Counted from the first letter of the stretch, positions 1 through 8,200 are shown. The stretch is 20,756 bases of DNA from Elysia marginata (GCA_019649035.1 BMAT01001406.1:275318-296073), one strand, 5' to 3'. A program made the numbers and translations. The notes: generated by a model from the sequence alone, not told the origin.

Positions 1-123
1 AGTCACGTAACACGCCGAGTCAGGGTAAATCAAGTCACGCAACACGGTGAGTCAGGGTAAATCAAGTCACGTAACACGGTAGGTCAGGCTAAGTCAAGTC
101 ACAAAACACGACAAGTCAGGGAG
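1..123. repeat. 32-bp tandem repeat array, cut by the left edge
   Basis: The motif AGTCACGTAACACGGTGAGT recurs with starts at 1, 33, 65 and 97, a constant 32-bp period, with a few substitutions per unit; the last unit decays near 123. The array probably continues to the left of the window. No coding frame or palindrome was seen in the unit. Confidence 0.9.
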
Positions 124-540
124 AAACCTGCTCTTATATTTTTAGGTTGTTGGTAGAAAATCAATGAAGCTAACTTATCGAAGCCTCGAAGTCAGTGACT
201 TTGATACTGTGAAGCGTTGATACTTTGAACAACGGAGATTCTTTTTTTTCTGGGCTTCTTGGCGCCAAAAACTATATTAAACTCTAAAGAGTGTGCCCGT
301 GAAATTAGGATTTTTTTAAATTTAAACAATACACCAAAAGAGAATAAACACTAAAACATCGTTTTCTTTAACGACTTTAAAAATGAACACCCAGATAGGT
401 CTCGTTTGTTTTGTTCGCTAAACAGACGTTTTAAGGCATAAATGGCTAAGATTAATAAACACTAACTGCAATGTTCCGAGCAAATGTAGCATTAGTCAAA
501 CACTTTGACAAATACTGACCCTGATTATGGTCTCAACACT
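124..540. other. AT-rich non-coding stretch
   Basis: There are short poly-T and poly-A runs and no open frame with recognisable protein content. I saw no RNA gene or mobile element in it. Confidence 0.6.
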
Positions 541-713
541 ATTATCCTGTACTCGAACTTGGTCTAAAACGACTATTCAGTAACTGATTTTGGTCTAAAC
601 CCGAATACCCAGTAACTGAACTTGTTCTAAACTCGAATACCCAGTAGCAGAACTTGTTCTAAACTCGAACACCCAGTAACTGAACTTAGTCTAGACGCAG
701 GTATCCTGTAACT
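541..713. repeat. Second 32-bp tandem repeat array
   Basis: Units resembling GAACTTGTTCTAAACTCGAA followed by TACCCAGTAACT start at about 555, 586, 618, 650 and 682, spaced 31-32 bp. The unit sequence is not visibly related to the array at 1-123, although the period is the same. Confidence 0.85.
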
Positions 714-869
714 CGGTTTAACGGAGTTCGTTTTTTAACAGAATTAGGTTTAGAGAAATATGGTACGTTAAGGTCTTAACCACATTGGCTGCCACATTTA
801 TACATAATTGATATGCAATGACGGAGTATGAGTAAATATATTTGAATGGCCAATATTCCTCGTCACTGT
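714..869. other. Short AT-rich spacer
   Basis: This lies between the second tandem array and SINE copy 1. No gene, repeat or signal was recognised in it. Confidence 0.5.
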
Positions 870-1174
870 GACCGGCTCTGAGGCCTAGTGGTAAGACACT
901 TGCTCAGAGATCGGGAGGTGCATGGTTCGATCCCCGGCCGAGTCAAAACAACGACTTTAAAACTTGTATAAGCAGCTGATCCGCCTAGCGTCTGGCATTA
1001 TGGATTTAGTGTTAAGTCTGGTCGGTCCGATGACAGGATAATGTGACTGAGTTTGGTGTACGCAAGCGCTCCTTACATCATAGTGTGGCAACACGCTTTC
1101 ACTTGTACCCAGCGGCGTCTCTGAGATAACCTCGAAGTTGACTGGCACATTAGAAATTCGAACAACCAACCAAC
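870..1174 (+). mobile_element. tRNA-derived SINE, copy 1
   Basis: The 5' head (about 870-945) is tRNA-like: a box-A-like AGGCCTAGTGG and a good box B, GGTTCGATCCC, which form a type 2 pol III promoter. The body (about 946-1150) includes CATTATGGATTTAGTGTTAA, which is shared with the copies at 2878-3184, 8331-8633 and 19902-20206. The 3' end is an AACAACCAACCAAC microsatellite-like tail. Target-site duplications are not clear (CCTCGTCACTG before and CCTCAGCGGTC after are only loosely alike), so this copy may be older than the others. A short minus-strand frame across it is not a gene. Confidence 0.9.
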
Positions 1175-1605
1175 TGCCTCAGCGGTCAAGGTCGACAAAC
1201 TCTAGCACGGACCGCCTGGCCACGCACACGCTATATTTGGTGAGGTCCAAGCCTAGGCCCAAGCTATCGGTAAAAAGGGGTCAACTTTGAAGTTTAAAAA
1301 ATTCCAGCGGATAAGCGGAAGCTCATAATCTACTGATTTTCATGTCCAATCACCCTCTCAGTTAGCCTCGACAATTATTAGCCATTTTACTTTTGCTATT
1401 AGTGTTTGCTTTGCCGTATTTTGTTTGGTAAAGAATTTAGTGTTTAGAGGTTTTAATTAACGGTCACAAAAATGGCTTCTCACGCAAACACTACTAATTT
1501 GTTACAGCAACGCTATATGACCTACGATATTGTGCAACAATGCTGGACTGTTGGGTGTGGCATCATAATTATATCGGTTGCATACTGTGTCGTGATGGAT
1601 CGAAT
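1175..1605. other. Unassigned sequence before the retroelement
   Basis: No homology was recognised by eye. A short plus-strand open frame starts at an ATG at 1472 in a favourable context (A at -3, G at +4), but its protein resembles nothing I know, and it runs through the 68-bp repeat into pol sequence in the wrong frame. It could be leader or truncated gag sequence of the retroelement, but that is unproven. Confidence 0.4.
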
Positions 1606-1673
1606 TAGCGATGTATGGGACAATACTGCATTTAATGTGAATGATTTAATGTTTGTGAGTAATCTCCCTTTGA
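1606..1673 (+). repeat. 68-bp direct repeat, left copy
   Basis: It runs from TAGCGATGTATGGGA to CCCTTTGA and matches 4103-4170 in the same orientation with about six differences over 68 bp and no gap. Its right end abuts the first readable pol codons (GAA AAG GAG at 1672-1680), so it marks the truncated 5' edge of the retroelement remnant. It might be part of an LTR, but the similarity does not extend further. Confidence 0.75.
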
Positions 1674-2104
1674 AAAGGAGTGCCTGGGAATAGTTTGGAC
1701 TTGTGAAAGATTTGACAAATACCTCACAGGACTTGCACACTTTACTGCAGTCACAGATCATAAACCTTTGTTTGCCGATTGTGAACAAGAAAGATATTCC
1801 AGAAGCACCTACCCGATGCCTCATGAGATTCAATTTCATTCTAGAATATACAAAGGGAATTAACCTAACAGTTGCCGACGCACAGTCAAGGTCACCTGTT
1901 AACTCCACATCATTCGACACAGTCCAACAGCAACTGGAAGAAGACATTGAAGCTCACCTAGACTCAGTTATTAGGTCTCCGTGGCCTACCAGCGACAAGT
2001 TTCTCAACAAAATTAGAGACAAAACAAATTCAGACGTTCAACTCAGCTGCGTGATAAAATATGTGCAAGAGGGTTGGCCAGAGTTAAACAAGATGTTAAA
2101 CTAG
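1672..2104 (+). pseudogene. RNase H domain and connector of Ty3/gypsy pol (broken)
   Basis: The first frame (from 1672) reads EKECLGIVWTCERFDKYLTG and then TDHKPL, the usual start of the retrotransposon RNase H domain. The frame then changes between about 1775 and 1790; the continuation in the next frame contains NKKDIPEAPTRC, MRFNFILEYTKG and VADAQSRSP, which match the family pattern ending in ADALSR. About three residues usually present before LMRF are absent. The acidic connector leading to integrase runs to a stop at about 2102. The upstream RT catalytic region is missing, replaced by the 68-bp repeat. Calling this Ty3/gypsy rests on motif order and wording; which clade it belongs to cannot be told from here. 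Confidence 0.9.
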
Positions 2105-2150
2105 CAGCTAGAAACTTCTTCTCAATCAGAGGCGAGTTAAGTTGCTGGTA

Positions 2151-2404
2151 AAAATATTCTTCTCAAGGGAGATGAAATTGTGGTCCCGTTTGAATTGAGA
2201 GAGGAAGTCTTAGAGAAAATTCATGCCGGACACTTGAGAGTGACCAAATGCAAGGAACGAGCAAGGCAAGCGGTATGGTGGCCGAGAATCGCATCCGACA
2301 TTTGTGACAAAGTCTCAGCAAGGAACGAGCAAGACAAGCGGTATGGTGGCCGAGAATCGCATCCGACATTTGTGACAAGGTCTCAGTATGTCACGAATGC
2401 ATAG
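2151..2404 (+). pseudogene. Integrase zinc-binding region (broken by duplication)
   Basis: The frame containing ILLKGDEIVVP and ELREEVLEKIHAGHL leads into CKERARQAVWWPRI, the standard HHCC region of gypsy integrases; the histidines of HAGH are visible, and the cysteine pair (CHEC) is recovered only after the duplicated block, in another frame. The tandem copy of 68 bp inside the domain is not a multiple of three, so the second half is out of frame. Stops separate it from the RNase H part upstream. Confidence 0.88.
2251..2386 (+). repeat. 68-bp perfect-period tandem duplication inside integrase
   Basis: The block beginning CAAGGAACGAGCAAGGCAAG at 2251 is repeated starting at 2319, differing only at a couple of bases. 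It duplicates the CKERARQAVWWPRI-coding stretch. With a 68-bp unit it causes a frameshift, so it arose after the element stopped being constrained, or inactivated it. Confidence 0.93.
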
Positions 2405-2433
2405 CAAAGTGATCGTCACAAAGAATTGAACCA

Positions 2434-2877
2434 TTGATGCCTACAGAAATCCCAAATAGACCTTACCAAACTGTAGGATCAGACCTTTTTGAAAGAAAAG
2501 GGCAGTTCTTCAGAGTCAACATTGATTATTACTCGAGAAACATTTACATTGAAAGACTAACAAACCCGTCTACAAACTCTGTCATCAAAGCATTGAAGAG
2601 ATGTTTCCCTGCACATGGTGTACCTTTGACTTTAGTGACAGATAATGCTCAATGCTACAAGTCACATGAATTCACCAACTTTGCGACTGACTGGAACTTT
2701 TGTCACATCACCTCTAGTCCCAGATTCCCACAATCCAGTTTACAAGCTGAATCTGCAGTGAAGATCGCAAAAAGGATCATGAAGCAATCAGATCCATTAC
2801 TGGCTCTAATTGTGTATAGATCTACCCCGGTGGCATCGACTGGTGTGAGCTCTTCCGAGTTAGCTCTGGGTAGAAAA
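2434..2877 (+). pseudogene. Integrase DDE catalytic core (interrupted by SINE)
   Basis: The frame reads through YQTVGSDLFERKGQFF, NIDYYSRNIYIERL, VTDNAQCYKS and QSSLQAESAVKIAKRIM. This is the family D, D, E arrangement: D of IDYYSR, D of TDNA and E of QAES. The spacing looks normal and the triad is present. The frame continues to SSELALGRK, where SINE copy 2 is inserted; beyond it, translation is SINE sequence until a stop at about 3052. The end of the domain resumes after the SINE. This part is open, but with the rest of pol damaged no active enzyme is expected. Confidence 0.92.
2865..2877 (+). repeat. 13-bp target-site duplication, left
   Basis: TCTGGGTAGAAAA immediately precedes SINE copy 2 and is repeated exactly at 3185-3197 after it. 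It is pol sequence (coding for LGRK) duplicated on SINE insertion, typical of LINE-machinery target-primed reverse transcription. Confidence 0.95.
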
Positions 2878-3184
2878 GACCGGCTCTGTGGCCTAGCGGT
2901 AAAGACACTCGCTCAGAGATCGGGAGGTACGGGTTCGTTCCCCGGCCGAGTCAAACCAAGGACTTTAAAATTGGTATTAGTAGCTGATCCGCCTAGTGTC
3001 TGGCATTATGGATTTAGTGTTAAGTCTGGTCGGCCCGGTGTCAGGATAATGTGACTGGGTGTGGTGTATGCAGCGCTCCGTACATCACAGTGTGGCAGCA
3101 CGCTTTCAATTGTCCCAAGCGCCGTCTCTGATATAATCTTGAAGTTGAAAAGAGACGTTAAAATTCAAACAACCAACCAACCAA
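2878..3184 (+). mobile_element. tRNA-derived SINE, copy 2, inside the gypsy integrase
   Basis: This is a full-length copy of about 307 bp. The tRNA-like head has box A TGGCCTAGCGG and box B GGTTCGTTCCC (one position off consensus). The body is the shared one and the 3' tail is AAACAACCAACCAACCAA. It is bounded by a perfect 13-bp target-site duplication (2865-2877 and 3185-3197), so both ends are defined by the sequence. The insertion postdates the gypsy element. The exact duplication suggests a fairly recent event. Confidence 0.97.
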
Positions 3185-3197
3185 TCTGGGTAGAAAA
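3185..3197 (+). repeat. 13-bp target-site duplication, right
   Basis: Exact repeat of 2865-2877 directly after the SINE tail. Confidence 0.95.
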
Positions 3198-3730
3198 ATC
3201 AGAACAACCCTAACATTGCTACCGTCCAAGCTGGGACCAAGAACTCAAGACCAAACTGAAATAAAACAACATATCAGTGATCATCAACAGACGGTAAAGA
3301 AAAATTTTGATCAATCTCGCGGCGCTAGACACCTTCCAGAACATCTTCCGAGTGATTTTGTAGTCTCCAACTCCATGGCGGCAGCGATTGGTCTGTTCCA
3401 GGGCGGATCAAAGAGAAGTTGCTAGAACCAAGATCATACCTGGTGGCTACGCCCAAGGGGTTACTTCGTAGAAACCGAAAACACCTCAGAAAAGCCCCCA
3501 CTTCTCCCTGGCAGCCGGAGAGACTGCCGTTCCAGTATTTGAGTCCCATTCCAACTCCAAGTGCAAGTTCTACTCCAAAGGAACCGGACCGGAATCCAAC
3601 ACCAAGTGAAACGCCCAAGTCGATGGTCCCAGAGAAAACACACAAAGCGCCATCTCTTCCAAACAAAACAGATGGTTTGCGGACAAAATCGGGTTGTCTC
3701 GTGAAAAAGCCTGCACGGTTTCCACAATGA
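3185..3730 (+). pseudogene. Integrase C-terminal region and tail of gypsy pol (broken)
   Basis: After the SINE the pol reading resumes: IRTTLTLLPSKLGP, then a polar stretch with FDQSRGARHLPEHLPSD, the usual region after the integrase core. Around 3350-3420 the frame is lost; from about 3419 another frame gives PRSYLVATPKGLLRRNRKHL and ends, after a Pro/Ser-rich linker, with RTKSGCLVKKPARF before the stop at 3728. That order (PRSY...RRNRRHL...TRSGR) is standard for this retrotransposon group. A long minus-strand open frame over the same bases (3325-3837) is a shadow. Confidence 0.88.
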
Positions 3731-4102
3731 TAAACTCTGATGTTTCTTATTCTAAAATGTGTCTTAGTTAAAAAATTTACAGGGATTAAGGGATAAAGGG
3801 TCACAGTAACACTCTCCCTTAGGTAGAGGCTACGCAAGTCTCAAGCCTTAAAATAACTTTTTTGGTTAGTTTATTGTAGTTAAATTTATGGCTCTATTTT
3901 GTTTGTTTTCCTTTTTCTTCTTGAATCTTATTATTGTATGCTTATGCTTGTAATATGTAGTGATTTCACTCTTGAAAGATAACTTGTTTTCAAGGTACAC
4001 AAATAAGGTTTTACAGATCATCACCTTATTTTATGCCGTAGTTTAATTTGGCTTACCATTATTTTACCAATCCCATCTTGTGACTCCAGTGTCATACATA
4101 GT
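3731..4102. other. AT-rich sequence after pol, possible decayed LTR
   Basis: Shortly after the pol stop there is a purine-rich run, AGGGATTAAGGGATAAAGGG (3781-3800), in the place where a polypurine tract would sit. What follows is AT-rich and could be the beginning of a 3' LTR. I could not match it to sequence upstream of the pol fragment except for the 68-bp repeat, so an LTR assignment is only a possibility. Confidence 0.35.
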
Positions 4103-4170
4103 TAGCGGTGTATGGGAGACTACTACATTTAATGTGAATGATTCAATGTTTGTGAGTAATGTCCCTTTGA
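4103..4170 (+). repeat. 68-bp direct repeat, right copy
   Basis: It runs from TAGCGGTGTATGGGA to CCCTTTGA, about 91% identical by eye to 1606-1673 and in the same orientation. The pair brackets the gypsy remnant. Confidence 0.75.
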
Positions 4171-4301
4171 TGAGAATAAACATGTGAAGGAGAAATCCAA
4201 GATGGCTTCATGTCGATCTCTGACAATGAACGTCCTAACAGAATAATAACCAAACGGACTGTGTATATCTAGCCAACGCGAAGAAAAATAGAGCGAAATA
4301 A

Positions 4302-4873
4302 TAGATTTTATGCGCTGCGGGCCCGCTCAGGAGGACGAAGCCCATAGCGGAGGAAATCCAAGATGGCTGATGGCCTAACGGTGCCCGTCAGCCACTCGTC
4401 TGCTGTGAAACTCACGTCACCTATGGGTGTTATTATACGTTATCGTCGTCGGCGCGTAATGTCTCTCATACACAGTGTTGGACGGAACTATGTTGGAATA
4501 TTATTATGGCAGCCTACAATAGAGACCATGTCTTATAGGCCCATTCAGGAGGACGAAACCCATGGTGGCGAAAATCCAGGATGGCCATGTAAAAATAGAC
4601 ACACTGGTGGCCTCGCGGAGCCTGTTAGCCAATCGTGTGCTGTAAAACTCACGCTGCTTAAGGGTGTTGTTACGCCATACGTTACCGTCGCTCACACGCA
4701 ATGTAGAGACCTTGCGCGCCGACGACGATAATCTATGACGTAATAACACCCATGGGTAGCGTGGATTTTACAGCAGACGATTGATGACGGGCTCCGTTAG
4801 CCCATCAGCCATCTTGGATTTCCTCCGCTATGGGCTTCATCCTCCAGAGCGGGCCCGTAGCGCATTAAATCTA
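4302..4873. mobile_element. Complex foldback (long terminal inverted repeat) element
   Basis: The left arm, about 4302-4475, begins TAGATTTTATGCGCTGCGGG; the right arm, about 4690-4873, is its inverted copy, reading TAGATTTAATGCGCTACGGG on the minus strand. The arms match over most of about 170 bp, including CATAGCGGAGGAAATCCAAG and GTCGTCGGCGCG. Between them lies a third, more diverged copy in direct orientation to the left arm (about 4521-4690). There is no open frame with transposase motifs, so it is non-autonomous. Related fragments occur at 9426-9565 and 10506-10653. The outermost flanks are short AT sequence; a clear target-site duplication was not identified. The short open frames inside are not genes. 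Confidence 0.87.
4521..4690 (+). repeat. Internal diverged copy of the foldback arm
   Basis: AGGCCCATTCAGGAGGACGA and the following GAAAATCCAGGATGGCCATG parallel the left arm (CCGCTCAGGAGGACGAAGCC, GAAATCCAAGATGGCTGATG). It further shares GCTGTAAAACTCACG and GGGTGTT. It includes TAAAAATAGACACACTGGTG, absent from the left arm but present at 9426-9565, so it represents a subfamily. Confidence 0.75.
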
Positions 4874-4881
4874 ATATCTAA

Positions 4882-5093
4882 TGTGGCTAGGCCCTTACCC
4901 GGTGGTGAAAGTACTCCCTACATCAGTGCCGTCACCCCGCTAGACCCTTACCCTATGGTGAAAGTAATCCCTACATCAGTGCCGACACCCGGCTAGGTCC
5001 TTACCCGATGGTGAAAGTACTCCCAACACCAGTGCCGACACCCGGCTAGGCCCTTACCCAATGGTGAAAGTACTCCCTACATCAGTGCCGACT
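4882..5093. repeat. Four 53-bp tandem units overlapping the end of an exon
   Basis: Units start at about 4882, 4935, 4988 and 5041, each containing CTAGGCCCTTACCC, ATGGTGAAAGTACTCCCTAC and CAGTGCCGACACCC with a few substitutions. The rightmost unit overlaps the last codons of the TM7 exon of the SLC1-like gene. On the minus strand every unit contains GGGTAAGG, a good splice-donor sequence, so the array is a fourfold duplication of an exon-end plus donor segment. Confidence 0.93.
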
Positions 5094-5249
5094 CCCGTGT
5101 ACTGAGTGACGAAGACGCTGGTGCCCGTGATGAAGGCGGCGCTCCCACATCTGTTGAGGGTGACGCTAAGAGGCAGCACGTACTCCGTCACACGTGGGTC
5201 CACCTGGTAGTGGTCGGCGGTTCTCACGTACTCCGCGTACGGAATGGTT
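5058..5249 (-). CDS. SLC1-like exon: second half of HP1 and TM7
   Basis: The acceptor is CTCTTCACCCAG before 5249. The exon reads TIPYAEYVRTADHYQVDPRV, then TEYVLPLSVTLNRCGSAAF and FVTQYTG. VDPRVT and the VLP of TM7 align with family members, but the sodium-binding NMDGT motif is NRCGS: aspartate is replaced by cysteine and methionine by arginine. The 5' base completes a split serine codon with the previous exon. The 3' end is uncertain: the best donor is GG|GTAAGG at 5058/5057 inside the 53-bp tandem array, which would add VGTDVGSTFTIG to the exon; an earlier weak GT cannot be excluded. The length to that donor is 192 bp. Confidence 0.83.
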
Positions 5250-8200
5250 CTGGGTGAAGAGACGGCGAATGAGTGTTGACGACACGGAGAAATTAGTGTT
5301 GAAGAATGCGTTTTGAAGAAAGAGGTAAATGAGTTTTGATAACTTACGGAATGAGTGTTGAAGAAATAAAGAATGATTTTGAAGATTAAAGAAATGAGTT
5401 TTTAAGAAACAAAGAATGAGTTTTGAAGAAATAAAGACTGAGTTTGGAAGACTTAGGGAATGAGTTTTGAAGAAAAAAGAACCAGTTTTTCAGACTTACG
5501 GAGTGAGTTTTGAAGACTTAGGCAATGAGAACTAAAATAGGGAATGAATATTGAAGAATTAGGGAATCGGTTCTAAATAAATAGGGAAAGAGTTTTAAGG
5601 AAACGGGGATGACTTTTGAAGAAAAGGCGGACGAGATTTGAAGTAAAGGATGTTAAAAAAGATCGCATTCAAATTGCATAGAACGATCCAATTATATATT
5701 TATTATAGTTGTACCTTTAAAAACAATTCCAAACAGACATAAGCACACGACCTGGTCTTACTCACGAATTTATAGCGCCAAACGCCATGAGCCACGCTCT
5801 AGCGTTTTGCGCGAAAAACTTGATGGGGTTCTGGCGTTGTGACAGGAAAAACACGATGGACAGACCTATGAGCTGAATGAGGACGAGATTCACCACCACG
5901 ACCAGTAGAGAGAAGACCCCCATGGAGCGGAAAGCTGGTCCCAGGTTGTCTAATTTGGCAAGAGATGCGGCAATCAGACTGGCGGAACCCACGGGTGTCG
6001 TCCTAAGTTATAGGGGATTGTTCAGAAGCACAAAAAAAAAATTAATAAATTCGGGTTTATTTAATGACTGGTCAAACGTTCATAAACTGTTGTACTCAGA
6101 GACATTGGGGTGGTGTAAACACAGGCCTTCGTTTGGTAGAGAGTTAAGGAGAAAGGAGAATCTCCCTCGAAGAAGAAGAAGAAGAAGAAGAAGAAGAAGA
6201 AGAAGAAGAAGAAGAAGAAGAAGAAGAAGAAGAAGAAGAAAAAGAAGAATTAGGGAATCCATAAATATAACAAATATGACAAATATAACAAGGTCAATTG
6301 CTTAAAGCATATTCATCAGAAATACTTTCATACACTACAAAAAAACATGATTGTGAAAAAGTATTTCTTGTAGTTGTATTTAGGGTATAGAAGGAAACAG
6401 CCCAAGCTGCCTCTTCCGAACACTAAAGGCATTGGCCAAGTCTCGTTGTAAGCAAACTATTCAACAGGGAATTGTTTAAAGAAATAAGGTAGTCATTTTA
6501 ATGGTAGCAAAATGATCTGGTGAGATACAAGCATCAAAGAGAGTAAGTAACATTATAGAGATGTATGTATTGCAAAATTTCCGTAAGCTTACTTTCATAA
6601 TTCAGCGTTTTTTCTCACTGAAAAGACTTCGTCACTTCACCTGTTTTCACCTGTGGGCGGCACCGGAAACAGTTTTAGCCTCTATACATATTAATGTCCC
6701 CCCAACCTGCCTCCAGCACTCTCGATCTTGACTACTATTTGTCTGCCGTGGACGAACGAAATGCAGTATCTCTCATATGGTTTACACTCCAGATACTGCT
6801 TTTTTCTGTCCCGGGCAGTTGTATGTATGATTGTGGATAGGGAATTTTTTTGTTTAATTAGATGTGCGGTTTGTATAACGATGGGAACACAATACAAGGA
6901 GACGGGGCAGCCTGTAACGTAATCGGGAAAACCCACCACTTAATCCATGTGAACAGTTTAAAAATAATGTGCGCGCCGGCCTTGAAGAACGCCAGAAACG
7001 GTCTGCCTTGTTCACCTGCCTGGGACGTGGCAATGCCTAGCGCTGCGCTGACGACGATCAGACCTGGAGAGGATGGCAACACCAGCCTGTTACTGCCGTT
7101 TTGTGCTATTTTTAGCACATTTGCTAAATTACTTGACCATGCGTTTCATTAAATGGTATTTATAAAGAGCAAAGTAGTCGTTCGTAGCGCTACTGTAGAT
7201 GTTGATCTTACCGTTGCCAAATTGAAAAAAAAATATTTTTTTAGCGATAAACTAACTGAAAAGCATTTACTGAGCCTAGTCAAAAGACTAGGTCCAGGTG
7301 TGGAATCTTTATAAATATTAGCCTAGCGCTAGATCTTAGAATTTTAGCCTAACAAACTGGATCTAGATTAAAAATTAAGTTGTTAATAGTGATACGAGGC
7401 AATTTTTTTACATAATACAGTTACGTTTTCTAGAGCGATTTCAAGCCTAGAAACTCATGAAGGGGAACAACACTGTTAATTACGTGGTGCTCAAATTGTG
7501 TTTATCCTCTGGATCCGGGGGATTAATATATCTAACCAGAATGCAAAGAAGAAAGAGGAAAACAAAGAAATTGTTCTTCCTTTCCTTTGGGTTACTTTAC
7601 TTACTTCTATGTCCAAAAAATACTGAAACAAAACTTTTTGAAAACGATTTTTTTAAGAAAGCCGTTGAATGTCAACATTGCCATAAGCTGAGTTGCCACA
7701 TTATCGTGGCCGAAAGATCTTTATTAAAATTGAAAGAACGCATATAGATAACGTCAAAGTTGTCTCACAACCTAAATCTATTTTGAACTGAGCTATAAAA
7801 CAGCACAAATAGATTCACAATTATATTTATTTGAATCTTTAATTTATGCAATTGCAAGATCTGGCGTAAGCGATATAGCCCAGGAATTTCGACATGATAG
7901 CAAAAAAAGTTGCTGTGCTATGTTACTTTAAGTCTTCGGGAAAACCCGATTTAAAAAAAAAAATAAAAAGTGTATAAAGGATAGGCCTGGTGTGATGCCA
8001 AATAATATAAATAAATATTTACCTAGAATGTTTGTACTGCCCACAGTCCCCAGGGATTTGACCATCTCTGTGTCTGTCTGGTTGACCAGCTGACCGCTGA
8101 TGTTGACCACACTGACCTGTTCATTGGACGTGTACCGTGTCTGGGAAACTTGCAGCGCCGCGCCCACCAGGTTTGGAGGAAAGATATTTCTGGAGACCCA

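Larger units (their letters stand above)
1672..3730 (+). mobile_element. Ty3/gypsy retrotransposon pol remnant, truncated and nested
   Basis: Read in several frames, this stretch gives the C-terminal part of a Ty3/gypsy (Metaviridae) polyprotein in the normal order: end of the RT/RNase H region, integrase zinc-binding region, integrase DDE core and basic C-terminal tail. Gag, protease and most of reverse transcriptase are missing. Damage includes a frameshift near 1775-1790, stops at about 2101-2140, a 68-bp tandem duplication (2251-2386) that shifts the frame, and a SINE inserted at 2878. No clear LTRs, primer-binding site or intact element ends were found. It is a dead copy in a host genome, transcribed if at all only passively. 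Pieces are listed separately. Confidence 0.93.

Noticed and set aside
1..713. CRISPR-like arrays with a 32-bp period
   Set aside because: The units are contiguous tandem repeats without unique spacers, in eukaryotic DNA.
870..945. Possible genuine tRNA gene
   Set aside because: It is the head of a SINE: the same segment recurs four times fused to the same body, and the acceptor and anticodon arms do not fold as a good tRNA.
957..1169. Minus-strand open frame of 70 codons
   Set aside because: It lies entirely within SINE copy 1, and equivalent positions in the other copies do not keep it open.
1472..1693. Plus-strand open frame with a good start context
   Set aside because: No recognisable domain; it crosses the 68-bp repeat and enters pol in the wrong frame.
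1522..1947. Minus-strand open frame of 141 codons
   Set aside because: It is antisense to the RNase H coding remnant, which has clear family motifs on the plus strand.
3325..3837. Minus-strand open frame of 170 codons
   Set aside because: Shadow of the gypsy integrase tail; its protein has no known features and the plus strand carries the recognisable PRSYL and RRNRKHL motifs.
3781..4102. Complete 3' LTR of the gypsy element
   Set aside because: A purine tract is present, but no matching 5' LTR of this length exists upstream; only 68 bp are shared.
1..4880. Search for the HP2/TM8 exons of the transporter
   Set aside because: No minus-strand match to the family HP2 or the DW..DR TM8 region was found; the area is occupied by mobile elements and tandem arrays. 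The exons may lie beyond the left edge, so I do not claim the gene is truncated.
4363..4996. Several 70-120 codon frames
   Set aside because: They fall in the foldback element arms and the 53-bp tandem array; no domains.
5877..6305. Plus-strand frame with a long arginine run and minus-strand frame with a long leucine run
   Set aside because: Both come from the GAA/TTC microsatellite; the first part of the plus frame is antisense to an SLC1-like exon.
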